The translations under genes were made by a program, and so were the position numbers. This document shows, piece after piece, positions 44,019-52,905 of a stretch of 61,389 nt of DNA (position 1 is the stretch's first letter; every line of letters starts with the position of its first letter). This stretch comes from a virus. Location of the stretch: positions 1 through 61,389 of IMG/VR virus record IMGVR_UViG_3300031841_001859. One strand, given 5' to 3'. The notes below the pieces were generated by a model. The model saw only the letters and a program-made list of their open reading frames with translations. It ran no database searches and was not told where the DNA came from.

Positions 44019-44190
44019 AGCACAACGCCGTTGGATGTATGCCAACAACCCAGAGCTCGCTAAAGAGTTTGAAAAAGAAACAGGTAATCCTGATGCTTTG
44101 CCTAATCGTATACATCCCAGAACTGCAAGAAGAAGAAGAATATCTCAGAGAAGAGCTAGAAGATTAGCACGTAGAAACAATAAAAGATAA
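44002..44190 (+). CDS. Small Arg-rich protein, 62 aa
   Basis: Starts inside the end of the giant gene. MPFQSKAQRRWMYANNPELA followed by an Arg-rich tail (TARRRRISQRRARRLARR). The KAQRRWMYAN.PELA opening is a widespread small phage protein pattern (from memory). Probably DNA-binding. It is the last rightward gene of the late arm. Confidence 0.7.
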   Translation: MPFQSKAQRRWMYANNPELAKEFEKETGNPDALPNRIHPRTARRRRISQRRARRLARRNNKR

Positions 44191-44238
44191 GAGAGTTTAT
44201 CAGCATTGTTATAAAAAAATCAAAGTATTTATTTGTCA

Positions 44239-44955
44239 TTACAAGTTCATTAAACAATTAATAGCTGTGTGTCCACCAAGAACAACCCCACATCCGATAG
44301 CTTGCTTTTTGAAATGTTTTGCGTAAGCAGCTGCGTATGATGTAGTATCTATACCACAACCTACCTGCATACCAAAGATTCTAAAGTTCCTACCTACCAT
44401 CCATTCGATATAAGCCTGCGTGTGTATGTGTCCTTGAACAGTAGACATCATATCGTTCTTTGCTTTTGTTCTAGCTGTTCCACCCTCTCCGTGTATGTAT
44501 TGCACGTTATCATACACTATTCTTTCCACCCAGTTCCATTTAGTTCCCAGTACCTCATTGTAAGATTTAATCCACATTGTAGGTATTGCTGAGGTCTGAG
44601 CTTTACGCATTACCATTCTGTCATGGTTTCCTATAATTACGTCAGCTTCAGGAAATGCGTTACGCCAATCTTCTACTGTGCGTATTGCATACTCCAGTTC
44701 ATCTGCTCCTCCAAGGGCATCAGAAGAAGTTTCGTGGTAAGAACTGTAATGGTTGTCTATAATATCTCCAATGAATATTACTTGGTTACATAAATACTTT
44801 GCGTAAGTCTCTTGACAGAACTCTAAGTACCCGTCAAGTTCAAATGGTGCGTGTAAATCTCCTACTACTAATATTCTTTTTTCTTTTTTTGTTAGGTAGT
44901 CGTATGCAATTTTTTTATCTCCTTTTAATCGTGGCCGAAAATCTTTATAGTTCAT
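44239..44955 (-). CDS. Calcineurin-like metallophosphoesterase
   Basis: 238 residues with the full set of metal motifs: DxH in VVGDLHAP, GDxxD in FIGDIIDN, GNHD in VIIGNHDR and GHxH in VQGHIHTQ. Enzymes of this fold hydrolyse phosphoesters of nucleic acids, nucleotides or proteins using two metals. It is the last gene of the leftward arm and ends 48 bases from the converging rightward gene. The substrate is unknown; DNA or RNA ends are plausible given the replication neighbours. Confidence 0.88.
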   Translation of the reverse strand: MNYKDFRPRLKGDKKIAYDYLTKKEKRILVVGDLHAPFELDGYLEFCQETYAKYLCNQVIFIGDIIDNHYSSYHETSSDALGGADELEYAIRTVEDWRNAFPEADVIIGNHDRMVMRKAQTSAIPTMWIKSYNEVLGTKWNWVERIVYDNVQYIHGEGGTARTKAKNDMMSTVQGHIHTQAYIEWMVGRNFRIFGMQVGCGIDTTSYAAAYAKHFKKQAIGCGVVLGGHTAINCLMNL

Positions 44956-45133
44956 CGTTTATTGATTCGTTAATAGTTTTTAATTTACTATTAAGAGTCA
45001 ATATAGCCTTACGAGTGTCATCATACTCTTGGTCTACCAATGTTTCGTATATCTGATTTACTGAGTCATGAATATCTTCCATTATAAAGTTAATGTTTTG
45101 AAGACGCTTTTTTTCTAGCGGTGTTATATTCAT
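44945..45133 (-). CDS. Hypothetical helical protein, 62 aa
   Basis: Short, mainly helical (LQNINFIMEDIHDSVNQIYE) and acidic. Overlaps the phosphoesterase start by 11 bases. No domain. Confidence 0.55.
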   Translation of the reverse strand: MNITPLEKKRLQNINFIMEDIHDSVNQIYETLVDQEYDDTRKAILTLNSKLKTINESINDEL

Positions 45134-45143
45134 TTTATAAGGT

Positions 45144-45380
45144 TTACTGTTCTCTTAACAATAACCTTCCCGTGTACTCATCGATTGTTTTTACAGCCTT
45201 ATATATTTTACGAGACTGTCGTTTTACTTTTTCTACTTCTGTCTTACTAGACTCGCTACCTAAATTACAATATAGGTTTGCGTCGATTTCAAAAAGAGTA
45301 TCTATTTTCCTTTTTTTACTCCAGCTCGTGAAGTTTAGAATCTTTTCAATATCATCTATTTTATAAGACATAAGTATCAA
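45144..45380 (-). CDS. Hypothetical protein, 78 aa
   Basis: Contains KIDDIEKILNFTSWSKKRKI and a basic C-terminal region (KVKRQSRKIYKAVKTIDEY). It fits the tightly packed replication operon. Function unknown. Confidence 0.55.
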   Translation of the reverse strand: MILMSYKIDDIEKILNFTSWSKKRKIDTLFEIDANLYCNLGSESSKTEVEKVKRQSRKIYKAVKTIDEYTGRLLLREQ

Positions 45381-45392
45381 TGCTACATAAAG

Positions 45393-45914
45393 TTATAAAA
45401 TTTTTTCTAATTTTTGATTTAATTGCTTATATTTTTCTTTAGCGTGATGGGGTTCGTAACCATAATGTTTTTTAGCTAGAGCAAAAAAACTATCGTATTC
45501 TTTAAGAAGACCATCCTCTATAAATGATTTTAAAATTTTACATCTATTAGATAAAATTTCGTTTTGCTCAATCAACTCATCAATTGTAAAGTATGTGTCT
45601 TTTCCGATAGGAACATTTAATTTTTTCATTAAAATTTCTTTAAGCTCATTGTATGGGTCAAGGTATTTTTTGTCATTTGAAAATACAAAATTATCAAACT
45701 GCCTTAGGCCATGAAGGACTGTAGCGTGGTTTCTATTAACTGCTTCTCCTATCTGAGATAAAGAACAAAAAGTAAAATCTCTACATAATTTGTAAAATAT
45801 AAAACGTGACACAACAAAGTGATGTTGACGGGCTTTTCGTCTTAATTGAACTTTAAATTTTGATTCTACTAATTGCAGTATTATGGTTATAGATTTAATA
45901 AATTTAGGTTTCAT
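45393..45914 (-). CDS. DnaA domain IV-like DNA-binding protein (first)
   Basis: 173 residues. The segment from about 27 to 75, including RKARQHHFVVSRFIFYKLCR, SLSQIGEAVNRNHATVLHG and LRQF, matches the duplex-DNA-binding domain IV of DnaA, where the signature is DHTTVLHA. The AAA+ ATPase part is absent. A stand-alone domain IV could recognise DnaA-box-like sites in the phage origin or compete with host DnaA. A second protein of this type is at 53292. Confidence 0.75.
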   Translation of the reverse strand: MKPKFIKSITIILQLVESKFKVQLRRKARQHHFVVSRFIFYKLCRDFTFCSLSQIGEAVNRNHATVLHGLRQFDNFVFSNDKKYLDPYNELKEILMKKLNVPIGKDTYFTIDELIEQNEILSNRCKILKSFIEDGLLKEYDSFFALAKKHYGYEPHHAKEKYKQLNQKLEKIL

Positions 45915-46245
45915 AGTCGATAGTTTTATTAAGGTTTAAGTAGTCTAAGTATTCATCCGAAGATATTATATTAAATTTATAAAACAAAGGAAACATACTT
46001 CTTGAGTTAAGATATTCAACGCTGAAGAACAAAGGTTCTTGCATGGTCACAACACCTGCAATCATACCAAATCTTTTAGGCTCATCAGCATATTTTTTTT
46101 CTTCCTGCATTTCAGTCGCAAGTTTATCTAGCTGCATTATAATTCCAGCGCTATAAAGTGGAGGCAAACTTTCTAGCTCTTCTAAAAATTTTTCTTCCAT
46201 TTCATAAAAGTGGTCATCCCCTGAAAATCTCTGTTGTAAACCCAT
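45904..46245 (-). CDS. Hypothetical protein, 113 aa
   Basis: A mixed alpha/beta protein (EEKFLEELESLPPLYSAGII, RFGMIAGVVTMQEPLFFSVE) that overlaps the genes on both sides. No known motif. Confidence 0.55.
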   Translation of the reverse strand: MGLQQRFSGDDHFYEMEEKFLEELESLPPLYSAGIIMQLDKLATEMQEEKKYADEPKRFGMIAGVVTMQEPLFFSVEYLNSRSMFPLFYKFNIISSDEYLDYLNLNKTIDYET

Positions 46246-46462
46246 ACTCTTCTAGTTCTTCTATTCTGTATTCCTGAAGTTTTGAAACCTTTCCCTTCGG
46301 TGTTTTAATTTCAAAAAACTTTACACCCAAATCTTTATGTAAGGCAAGCACATCTGGAATACCGTTCTTATTTGTTTTAATTAATTTAATAACATAGTAA
46401 CCTTCAGCTTCTAATTCTTTTATTTTTTTAGACTGAATCTGTTGCTCTGTCATTATATGCAA
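46214..46462 (-). CDS. VRR-NUC-type nuclease
   Basis: 82 residues; an in-frame ATG at 46453 is the likelier start. It shows the VRR-NUC pattern: a helix with E, then GIPDVLAL (metal-binding D) and VKFFEIKTPKGKVSKLQ (ExK with the conserved helix QxxRIEEL). These stand-alone nucleases often accompany phage helicases and resolve branched DNA; here an SF2 helicase lies 600 bases upstream in the operon. Confidence 0.82.
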   Translation of the reverse strand: MHIMTEQQIQSKKIKELEAEGYYVIKLIKTNKNGIPDVLALHKDLGVKFFEIKTPKGKVSKLQEYRIEELEEYGFTTEIFRG

Positions 46463-46826
46463 ATTTACTTAATTCTTTTATTGGTATTAATACTGATAAA
46501 GATGTTTTGTCATCACCCATTTCTTTTACTGCACCTTTTAAATAATATTCTCTCGCTATTTCCTTAAGTCTTTTGGTTTTAATAAAGATAATAACTTCAT
46601 CTCTGTATTGTTCAGCCAGCACAAACGCATAATAATCAGACTTGGTTTTTGAAATACCAGATGGCCTGCCTCTGCTTTCAAACTCAATAGCTATATTCCC
46701 TGTTGTGCCTGTCCAGAAATCTCTTTTAACTTCTATGGTACAATTTTTAAATATATGGTCAACAAGTTGCTCTCCTTCTTTCCCAATAATTAAATCATAA
46801 TCAAAGTTAGTCTTTCTGTCCTTCAT
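46428..46826 (-). CDS. PD-(D/E)xK-like nuclease, possible resolvase
   Basis: 132 residues with DLIIGKEGEQLVDHIF, IEVKRDFW and GNIAIEFESRGRPSGI followed by TKSDYYAFVL. The E...ExK...IEFES order and the GxPSGI.xTKSDYY ending resemble phage endonuclease-I-like or resolvase nucleases. It overlaps the VRR-NUC gene by about 26-35 bases and the next upstream gene by 20. Confidence 0.65.
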   Translation of the reverse strand: MKDRKTNFDYDLIIGKEGEQLVDHIFKNCTIEVKRDFWTGTTGNIAIEFESRGRPSGISKTKSDYYAFVLAEQYRDEVIIFIKTKRLKEIAREYYLKGAVKEMGDDKTSLSVLIPIKELSKFAYNDRATDSV

Positions 46827-47046
46827 CTTTTTTAGCAGCTTCTTCTGCTTTGGCAGCTTCTTCTGCTTTGGCAGCTTCTTCTTTTAGTTTATCAATAGCC
46901 TCTTGATAGTCAGGCATCCTTTTAATCGTTTCGAGTGTGCCCCTTGCTATGCTATTGATGTTTCGTAAATCAGATATTACCAAACCCATTGTTTCTTCGA
47001 GCTTGTTAATCTTGTTTACCATCTCTATTAATTTTGCTTCTTTCAT
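46807..47046 (-). CDS. Small coiled-coil protein with AEEAAK repeat
   Basis: 79 residues: a helical N-terminus (EMVNKINKLEETMGLVISDL) and a C-terminal repeat KAEEAAKAEEAAKKDEG. It overlaps the nuclease gene by 20 bases. Likely a small oligomeric protein; function unknown. Confidence 0.6.
   Translation of the reverse strand: MKEAKLIEMVNKINKLEETMGLVISDLRNINSIARGTLETIKRMPDYQEAIDKLKEEAAKAEEAAKAEEAAKKDEGQKD
46840..46875 (-). repeat. 18-bp tandem repeat, two full copies
   Basis: TTCTTCTGCTTTGGCAGC (plus strand) repeated twice plus a partial copy, encoding AEEAAK units in the gene above. It suggests slippage-driven length change of a helix. Confidence 0.85.
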
Positions 47047-47048
47047 AA

Positions 47049-48278
47049 TTATAAACTTAATAAATCTTTTTCGAAATGTTTCAAAGTGTAATCTTTTTTC
47101 TTTGATACCGTCTTATAAATTTTATCTTCGATTCCGTTGTCTGCAAAAATCCAGTACACATAATTCTTTCTTGAATCTTTAGTTGTCATTCTATCTCTGG
47201 ATTGCCAGTAGCTAAGTGCACTAAAGTCTATGTTGTAATACACCAGGTAATCAGCTTCTTTCAAACTTATTCCCTCTCTTCCACTTACTATCTGCAACGC
47301 AATACTTTTATTTGTGGTCTTAAACTCTTCCAACTCGGTAGTAAGAGTGTCGCCCAAGACACTTTTTAAAGCATCGTATTCAGCTTTAAATTTATAAAAG
47401 ATACCGAGCTTCTTATTTTTAAATTGCGTGGCTATAAACTCCGCTTTTGATGTATCGAGAACTAAAGACTTTCCGCTTTCAAACTTCACAGTACCAGAAA
47501 ACATTTGATGAATCTTTGACATAAGCTTAACTCCAGTGTCTGCTAATATAACTTCACCCGTCTTTCCCTTTATAACTAAATCTGTTTTTAATTTTTTAAT
47601 TAACTGGTAGGTAGTAAAATCCATTTTTACTTTCAATACTTTCTCAATAGTCTCTACTTTAAACCCCGCCTCCTTCTGCGTGTAGGAAATCATATATGGT
47701 TTCATTTCATCTAAGATTGTTTCTTTGCCTTGCGTGTAGTCGTTGTGTGGCATTGCTCCAATCTTTTTCTGAAACACATTGACATACTCTCTTGCGAACT
47801 TATAAAAGTTTGTGTGATGTTTGAAAGGATTGTTAGGACAAGAGTACACTTGATGATACATCTGACTAAATGATTCGGGAGTTGGTGTTCCTGACATTAG
47901 AATAACGTAGGGTCTATTGATAAGTATTATATCTTTTACTTGCTTAGCTCTCTTACTTGGCTTTGGATACGCACCCATTGAATGAGCTTCATCAAGTACA
48001 ATTAAATCAAACTTACCTTGAATCTTATGTAAGCTTTCATAATTAATAATAACAATCTCGTAGTTGGGATTTAGTTTATTGTAATCTTCCTGGATGGAAG
48101 ACATCGCTTTCTTCTTTGTTACGAACAACATCCTGCCAATGTTTAAATTGTTTGCTACACCCATAGCAGTAAGTGTCTTTCCAGTTCTTACCTGCATAGA
48201 CAAATAAACAAACTTACTTTTATAAACCACGGCTGTGGCTTTTTTAATAATCTCTATTTGATAGTCACGATACTTCAT
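47049..48278 (-). CDS. SF2 DNA helicase (SNF2/DEAH type)
   Basis: 409 residues. Motif I MQVRTGKTLTA (28-38), motif II DEAH (96-99), motif III SGT (129-131), and the C-terminal motifs SGREGISLKEADYLVYYN (V) and WQSRDRMTTKDSRK (VI). It resembles the compact helicases that many marine phages carry with replication and repair genes, for unwinding or fork remodelling. A degenerate copy of the dispersed palindrome falls at 47346-47363 within it. Confidence 0.86.
   Translation of the reverse strand: MKYRDYQIEIIKKATAVVYKSKFVYLSMQVRTGKTLTAMGVANNLNIGRMLFVTKKKAMSSIQEDYNKLNPNYEIVIINYESLHKIQGKFDLIVLDEAHSMGAYPKPSKRAKQVKDIILINRPYVILMSGTPTPESFSQMYHQVYSCPNNPFKHHTNFYKFAREYVNVFQKKIGAMPHNDYTQGKETILDEMKPYMISYTQKEAGFKVETIEKVLKVKMDFTTYQLIKKLKTDLVIKGKTGEVILADTGVKLMSKIHQMFSGTVKFESGKSLVLDTSKAEFIATQFKNKKLGIFYKFKAEYDALKSVLGDTLTTELEEFKTTNKSIALQIVSGREGISLKEADYLVYYNIDFSALSYWQSRDRMTTKDSRKNYVYWIFADNGIEDKIYKTVSKKKDYTLKHFEKDLLSL
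47346..47363. repeat. Dispersed palindrome copy 3, imperfect (AGTGTC...GACACT)
   Basis: Outer 6-bp arms are intact; the inner pair is mismatched. In the helicase gene (minus strand) it reads AGT GTC TTG GGC GAC ACT (SVLGDT), the same frame as the other coding copies. Confidence 0.6.
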
Positions 48279-48326
48279 AAAAAAACCGAGGAGCAGAAAT
48301 CAACCAAACGACCCCCCGGCATAAAC

Positions 48327-48692
48327 TTATTTAATTTGTTTTAATAAAAATTTTAAAAGATGAGCATAAGAATTTTTAGGATTGTCTTTGTAAAAATCTT
48401 TTGGCTCATGCAGTACGAACTGAATTTTTTTCCAGCCAGTGCTTGGAACTTTAAACCCATACCATAACTTGCATTGTTTTGATGCTTCCGGTAATGTGTT
48501 ACCTAATCCCCACCCTCTTGGGTATCCATGATTGTTTAATGTAAAAAGTTTTTTAGTTTCTCTAAGAAACGAAAAGTAGTTGTCACACTTCCAACCAATG
48601 TATTTGGAATTAGGATGTATATAATAATTCCATTTTAAAGTTTTACGTCTACCACTTTCATTAAGCAGCTGACGTACATCTATGATTTTCAT
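48327..48692 (-). CDS. Hypothetical protein, 121 aa
   Basis: I place the start at the ATG at 48690-48692 (MKIIDVRQLLNESGRRK) because a promoter box lies upstream at 48747-48778, inside a longer frame that begins at 48788. The product is basic and Trp/Tyr-rich (HPNSKYIGWKCDNYFSFLRE, HGYPRGWGLGN). No family recognised. Confidence 0.6.
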   Translation of the reverse strand: MKIIDVRQLLNESGRRKTLKWNYYIHPNSKYIGWKCDNYFSFLRETKKLFTLNNHGYPRGWGLGNTLPEASKQCKLWYGFKVPSTGWKKIQFVLHEPKDFYKDNPKNSYAHLLKFLLKQIK

Positions 48693-48746
48693 AATTAATG
48701 ATTTTATGTTTAAACAATTTTGACAGAACGTCAAAGAACTATAATA

Positions 48747-48778
48747 CAAAGATACGAAAAAAATATTAAATGTGCAAA
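48747..48778 (-). promoter_or_regulatory. Leftward Bacteroidetes-type promoter
   Basis: On the minus strand TTTG (48775-48778) is followed after 20 bases by TATCTTTG (48747-48754). It overlaps the primase gene's end and drives the helicase/nuclease genes. Confidence 0.65.
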
Positions 48779-48797
48779 TCTTGTTCATAACGTGGGA

Positions 48798-51212
48798 TTA
48801 GAAAGGTACTTCAAATTGTTCATCTTCTTCTTGTTTCTCTCTTATCATAAACCAACGACCCGTTGTATCTCTTCCTTCCTCTGGTGCAATACCCTCTGAA
48901 TACATACAGTAACTATGCAACCATTTGTAGAATCTTATCCTACTTATAGTCATCTTAGATTTTGGACCGTAGTCTGGATACTCATTAATGAAATCAAAAT
49001 ACATTTCATTTTTATAAATCTTAATACCTGGTGTAAGCTTGTCATTTAGCACTGTGCCTTTGAGTAAACCGCACCACTCTATAAAGTCGTGAGATGTTTC
49101 AGCTGAGAGTTGTCTAATCTTTAGATTTACAAAGTCACTCTGAACAAGCCCCTCTCTTAAATACATTTGAAGACATTGAATCATATAGTTATCAAAGATG
49201 CACCACTCATCTGAATCCCAGTCTCCAAAAAATAATTTTCCAAACTCATCTTGAGGAGTAAATGTTTTAGTGTAGTGTTGAAATAATTCTAACTCCCACT
49301 TCCTTCTAGCAAAAGAATTACCCGCACCTTTTATTGCATAGTTTGTGGTAATGGCAATCTTTGGACTCTTGCTAAATGGAATCTTAATTGCATCCTTGTT
49401 TTTCTTTTCCAGTGTCAATCCCTCAGTCACTACACTAAACAACCTTTCAAAGTCAAAGTATTTTTTAACATCATCAAAGCATAGTATCTGAGTATCAGCT
49501 GAGACTAACTGGTAAGCAAAAGACCTTTCGAAAGTAAAAGCCTTACCATCTATAGTGACAAGCTTTTTCATGTGGCTTAGAGCGTTCATAAAGATTCCTT
49601 TACCAGTTCCACCCTCTGGGTTATCAGATATAACTTCATCATTGAGAATCACTGCGGGGCAGTAAGATAAATTTTTATGACCGTGCATTAAGAATCCAAT
49701 CGTTGATTCCATCGATGCTTTTCTTTTTAAATCTTTAGCACAGATGTTATAAATAAAAGTTTGGTAATCACACTCTGTTGTATCACAGTCTTTATACATT
49801 CTATCTATCACGTGGTCTTTCCAAACATAGCCACCCAGGTCAAGATAATCTATAGCTGTTACCTCATCTTTGGTTATTTGTACTGCACAATTCTTGTAAT
49901 ACAAGTAAGAAGTTTTTGGTGTATCAGCTATAAAATATATATCAATCGTGCTTAAAAGAGTTAAAAACTCCTCTCTAAACAGTCTAGTTTGGTCAGCAAA
50001 GTAATTATAAATTGACACATCTTCATAATGATACAGTGTGTCCAAGACGAAATCTTTTATTTCTTTCTCGCTCGTGTGGTCTATAAGATTGTTTGTAACC
50101 TTGACAAATACATAGTTCTTCCCACCCTCTGGACAGTACTTATAAAATCCGCTGTCTTCTAAATACTTTTTAAATAGGATTGGTATTACTTTTATTGTAC
50201 CCTTTTCATTCTTGCTCCAAAATTTAAATGTATCATCTTCCTCTGCTTTTTCTATCACTGCATCTATTACTTCATCTTCTAGCTGCGACTCCATCAACTC
50301 TCTTCTAATAACTTTTTTTGAATCTCCTCTTTTTATTCTCTGTTTTATATCATTGATAGTCTCAGTGTCTTCGTAATACTTGGTAGCAAAGTTCTGAGTC
50401 TTTGAGTAAGCTGACCTAATGGTAGTTTCTATTTCTGATTTAGGAAAATCTTTTGATGAGTATTGATTACAAACAAATGATGCTAAGCTTTTGCTTATTC
50501 CAAAATCATTAAAGGCCATAGCTAAAATATAGACATTGTGATTGCGCTGTCCCTCAGCCATTGGATATTTTTTCTGCCACCACTTCACTAAGATATCTAC
50601 TATCTTGTTCTCATCAGTAATCTTTATTGTAGGTTTGTCTCTGTATGTACTTCTCTCATCATACTCTTCCTCTTCAATTGTATCCCAGAGTAAACTGTTT
50701 GGATTAAAATATATAAGTGGGTCATAGCTTTCATAACAAACTCTAGATAAGTTTTTACTGGTCGTGTCAAAGTATTCTGAATTGAACTCACTCTTAAGTG
50801 AATTGAAATACTTGGTATGATTCTCTGGCTCTGGTGGTATTCTAACTAAAACTTTTAATCCGTTACCAGATGGAGAAACAAAAACAGAGAACACAAACTT
50901 ATTGTTTATGAACTGCTCTTTATTCTGGAGTAAGTCTTTTGTTTTGTCGTAGCCATCAAAGTCTAAACAGATGATACCGCTGTGCTCTTGTAATGATGAA
51001 TCGCTACGCTTGTTGAATTGTCCGCTGAAACAGATAGCGGGTAGATTTTTTTTAAGTTCGTTTCTTTTAGTCTTATCCTTTTCTTTCCTTATTTCTTTGA
51101 TAAGAATTTTAGACTTGCCTTCCTTAATTCTTTTGAGTATGTAAGCTACATCTTTGAAGAAAGGTGTCTCTGTTTCTTTAATGTTTTTAAATATAGTTAC
51201 TTGTTGTTTCAA
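48798..51212 (-). CDS. Primase-helicase, VirE-N/PriCT plus SF3 helicase
   Basis: 804 residues. The N-terminal third resembles the VirE/BT4734-type primase-associated domain of Bacteroidetes elements: SGIICLDFDGYDKTKDLL and VSPSGNGLKVLVRIPPEPEN, then RVCYESYDP. Residues about 205-265 look like PriCT (RNHNVYILAMAFNDFGIS). The C-terminal half is a D5/SF3 helicase: Walker A GGTGKGIFMN (about 534), Walker B ILCFDDVKK (about 580), sensor IAITTNYAIKG. This is the phage's main replication initiator/unwinder. Confidence 0.88.
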   Translation of the reverse strand: MKQQVTIFKNIKETETPFFKDVAYILKRIKEGKSKILIKEIRKEKDKTKRNELKKNLPAICFSGQFNKRSDSSLQEHSGIICLDFDGYDKTKDLLQNKEQFINNKFVFSVFVSPSGNGLKVLVRIPPEPENHTKYFNSLKSEFNSEYFDTTSKNLSRVCYESYDPLIYFNPNSLLWDTIEEEEYDERSTYRDKPTIKITDENKIVDILVKWWQKKYPMAEGQRNHNVYILAMAFNDFGISKSLASFVCNQYSSKDFPKSEIETTIRSAYSKTQNFATKYYEDTETINDIKQRIKRGDSKKVIRRELMESQLEDEVIDAVIEKAEEDDTFKFWSKNEKGTIKVIPILFKKYLEDSGFYKYCPEGGKNYVFVKVTNNLIDHTSEKEIKDFVLDTLYHYEDVSIYNYFADQTRLFREEFLTLLSTIDIYFIADTPKTSYLYYKNCAVQITKDEVTAIDYLDLGGYVWKDHVIDRMYKDCDTTECDYQTFIYNICAKDLKRKASMESTIGFLMHGHKNLSYCPAVILNDEVISDNPEGGTGKGIFMNALSHMKKLVTIDGKAFTFERSFAYQLVSADTQILCFDDVKKYFDFERLFSVVTEGLTLEKKNKDAIKIPFSKSPKIAITTNYAIKGAGNSFARRKWELELFQHYTKTFTPQDEFGKLFFGDWDSDEWCIFDNYMIQCLQMYLREGLVQSDFVNLKIRQLSAETSHDFIEWCGLLKGTVLNDKLTPGIKIYKNEMYFDFINEYPDYGPKSKMTISRIRFYKWLHSYCMYSEGIAPEEGRDTTGRWFMIREKQEEDEQFEVPF

Positions 51213-51237
51213 TGTTGATTTATTTTTTTTGTTTTAA

Positions 51238-51259
51238 GAGGGGGTCACGATGCCCCCTC
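51238..51259 (-). other. Strong hairpin in the primase leader
   Basis: GAGGGGG / CCCCCTC with an 8-base loop, in the 74-base gap between the 51287 gene and the primase start. No T-run follows on either strand, so it is not an ordinary terminator. It may control primase translation or RNA processing. Confidence 0.6.
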
Positions 51260-51286
51260 AGAATTAAAACCAATTTATATGAAAAA

Positions 51287-51565
51287 TTAAAAAGGGAAAT
51301 TATCACTGCCCTCTTTAAGTTTTTCTACCTCTTGTTTGTCTAAAGAGGTAGTCTCGCTTTCATCTTTCTTATATGGAAGACTCTGCTTGATAGATAACTT
51401 GTCATCGCCTGCTTTTGTTTTACCATACCAAGCAGCGATTTCATATTCTTTCCCATCCAGGCCCGTCATCGTGCCTTTAAGGTCGGGTTGTGTTTCCTTT
51501 TCTTTGTAATTATTTTTGAAAAGAGAACCGCTTCCCTCTTTATGTACATATTTATCTTTATCCAT
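51287..51565 (-). CDS. SSB-like small protein with acidic NFPF tail
   Basis: 92 residues. The middle (DLKGTMTGLDGKEYEIAAWY, GDDKLSIKQSLPY) is beta-rich with positive loops. It ends EGSDNFPF, close to the DDDIPF tip by which SSB proteins recruit partners. Placed between primase and exonuclease genes, it is a candidate single-strand DNA-binding or partner-recruiting protein. The OB-fold is not proven. Confidence 0.5.
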   Translation of the reverse strand: MDKDKYVHKEGSGSLFKNNYKEKETQPDLKGTMTGLDGKEYEIAAWYGKTKAGDDKLSIKQSLPYKKDESETTSLDKQEVEKLKEGSDNFPF

Positions 51566-51575
51566 TTTGTTTTTA

Positions 51576-52370
51576 TTAAGTTAATATTCCTTTTAATACT
51601 ATGTCTTTGATAGACTTTGTATTGCTATCGCCAAAGTATTCTTTATAGTGAGTCAAAGCGTGTTCAACTTTGTTCTTACCTTTCTCGATAAACTCCGGGG
51701 AACAATTAAATACAGCTACATCATAGTAGTCTTCATCAATTGTACCATAAGACTTTTTTGTCTTTCCAATTACAAAGAACACCAAGGGCATACCGAATAA
51801 CTCCTGGTATATGTATGCTTGACTATCATAGAAGTAATAGCTAGCGTTGTTTTGGAAACTGTAGATATCTCTACTTGTTTTGATATCTATAATTATATTA
51901 TCACTAATACAATCTGCTTTACCTTTAAACAAATGCCCGTGCAGTTCTTTAATCATTGGCTCTTCATACTTAGCCCCAAACCTAAAAAGATATTCTCTTA
52001 AGCTTGCGGTCTTGCTATTGGACTCATCCATAAACCACTCTGCCATGGCTCTGACTTCATCTGCTTCACTTGTTTTAAGTGCGAAGCTTAAGTCATTCTC
52101 CTGGAGAAATTGTCTATAAGAAGCGTTCCTTACGCTTCCATCAAAAGTCGGGAAGCTTTTAGCTTTCTTTGGCTCAAGGAGAAGTTGATGAAACAACCTC
52201 CCTCTTGCCAAGTTCTCATTCTCAAGGACCGGCAATCTAAATTGCGCCGGCTCTTGATAGAGAGTTTTAATATCTGAATTGCTCAGAAATTGTTTACCAC
52301 CCTCGCCATAATAATATTCATCATTACGAAGCTTTTCTATTTCTTGCTTTAGGTTTAGTTTCTTTACCAT
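51576..52370 (-). CDS. RecE/RecB-like PD-(D/E)xK exonuclease
   Basis: 264 residues: H61 in GRLFHQLLLEP, E136/E137 in AKYEEPMI, D153 in KGKADCI, D162-x-K164 in IIDIKTSRD, then the Q/Y helix (DSQAYIYQELFG). This is the five-motif layout of RecB-family nucleases such as phage exonuclease VIII types. It overlaps the annealing-protein gene, forming a classic exonuclease/annealase recombination pair. Confidence 0.85.
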   Translation of the reverse strand: MVKKLNLKQEIEKLRNDEYYYGEGGKQFLSNSDIKTLYQEPAQFRLPVLENENLARGRLFHQLLLEPKKAKSFPTFDGSVRNASYRQFLQENDLSFALKTSEADEVRAMAEWFMDESNSKTASLREYLFRFGAKYEEPMIKELHGHLFKGKADCISDNIIIDIKTSRDIYSFQNNASYYFYDSQAYIYQELFGMPLVFFVIGKTKKSYGTIDEDYYDVAVFNCSPEFIEKGKNKVEHALTHYKEYFGDSNTKSIKDIVLKGILT

Positions 52371-52905
52371 CAGAATTTTCTTTAATTAATTTAATCTTCT
52401 TGTCATCGACATCCTTGTAGGTGTCAACTATCTTTTGGAAGATTTGCTCTTCCGACATCTCCGGTTTGTTTTCTCTATACCATTTGATGCCTCCCAACAC
52501 TTCCTCTAAATTAAATTCTTTCAGAGGTAGTTCCTCTTCTGAATCTTTTATTGGCGTGCTTGATTGTTTGACAGCGTTAGCCACCTCATTGTATGAAGCA
52601 ACTGCTTCATCAATTCCAATACCAAAATTACCAAGGGCTCTACCCCACGCTGAGGTCTCACAGTTCTCCACATAACTTGTTTTGTTTATGAACGAACTTC
52701 CCTTGACTTCCTGGGCTAAGCCAGTCGAAATTGGTACTTGGTTATCATCAAAGATTGTAGCCTTGATGAGTATAGTAGTCTCAGTAGTTTCTAAAACTTC
52801 TGAGATAAGACTGTAGCCAGGGTAATTAGAACGAAAGTATTTAAGTCTTTCGTTTACCTCAACATAAGCCTTATTTTGAATAGTAGTAGTTTTAAGTTTA
52901 GTCAT
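52324..52905 (-). CDS. Single-strand annealing protein (ERF/Rad52-like)
   Basis: 193 residues. The beta-beta-beta-alpha core (LISEVLETTETTILIKATIF) leads to SYVENCETSAWGRALGNFGI and ASYNEVANA, a motif set typical of ERF/Sak-type annealases in Bacteroidetes phages. The C-terminal 80 residues are acidic then basic (ETKPKARNRKAS). It pairs with the exonuclease for recombination-dependent replication or repair. Confidence 0.75.
   Translation of the reverse strand: MTKLKTTTIQNKAYVEVNERLKYFRSNYPGYSLISEVLETTETTILIKATIFDDNQVPISTGLAQEVKGSSFINKTSYVENCETSAWGRALGNFGIGIDEAVASYNEVANAVKQSSTPIKDSEEELPLKEFNLEEVLGGIKWYRENKPEMSEEQIFQKIVDTYKDVDDKKIKLIKENSDGKETKPKARNRKAS

Noticed and set aside
44191-44238. Terminator between the converging arms
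   Set aside because: No convincing hairpin with T-run is visible in this short gap on either strand.
46807-47046. AEEAAK repeat protein as a toxin or colicin-like translocation helix
   Set aside because: It is too short, with no partner domain; a simple helical repeat is the sober reading.
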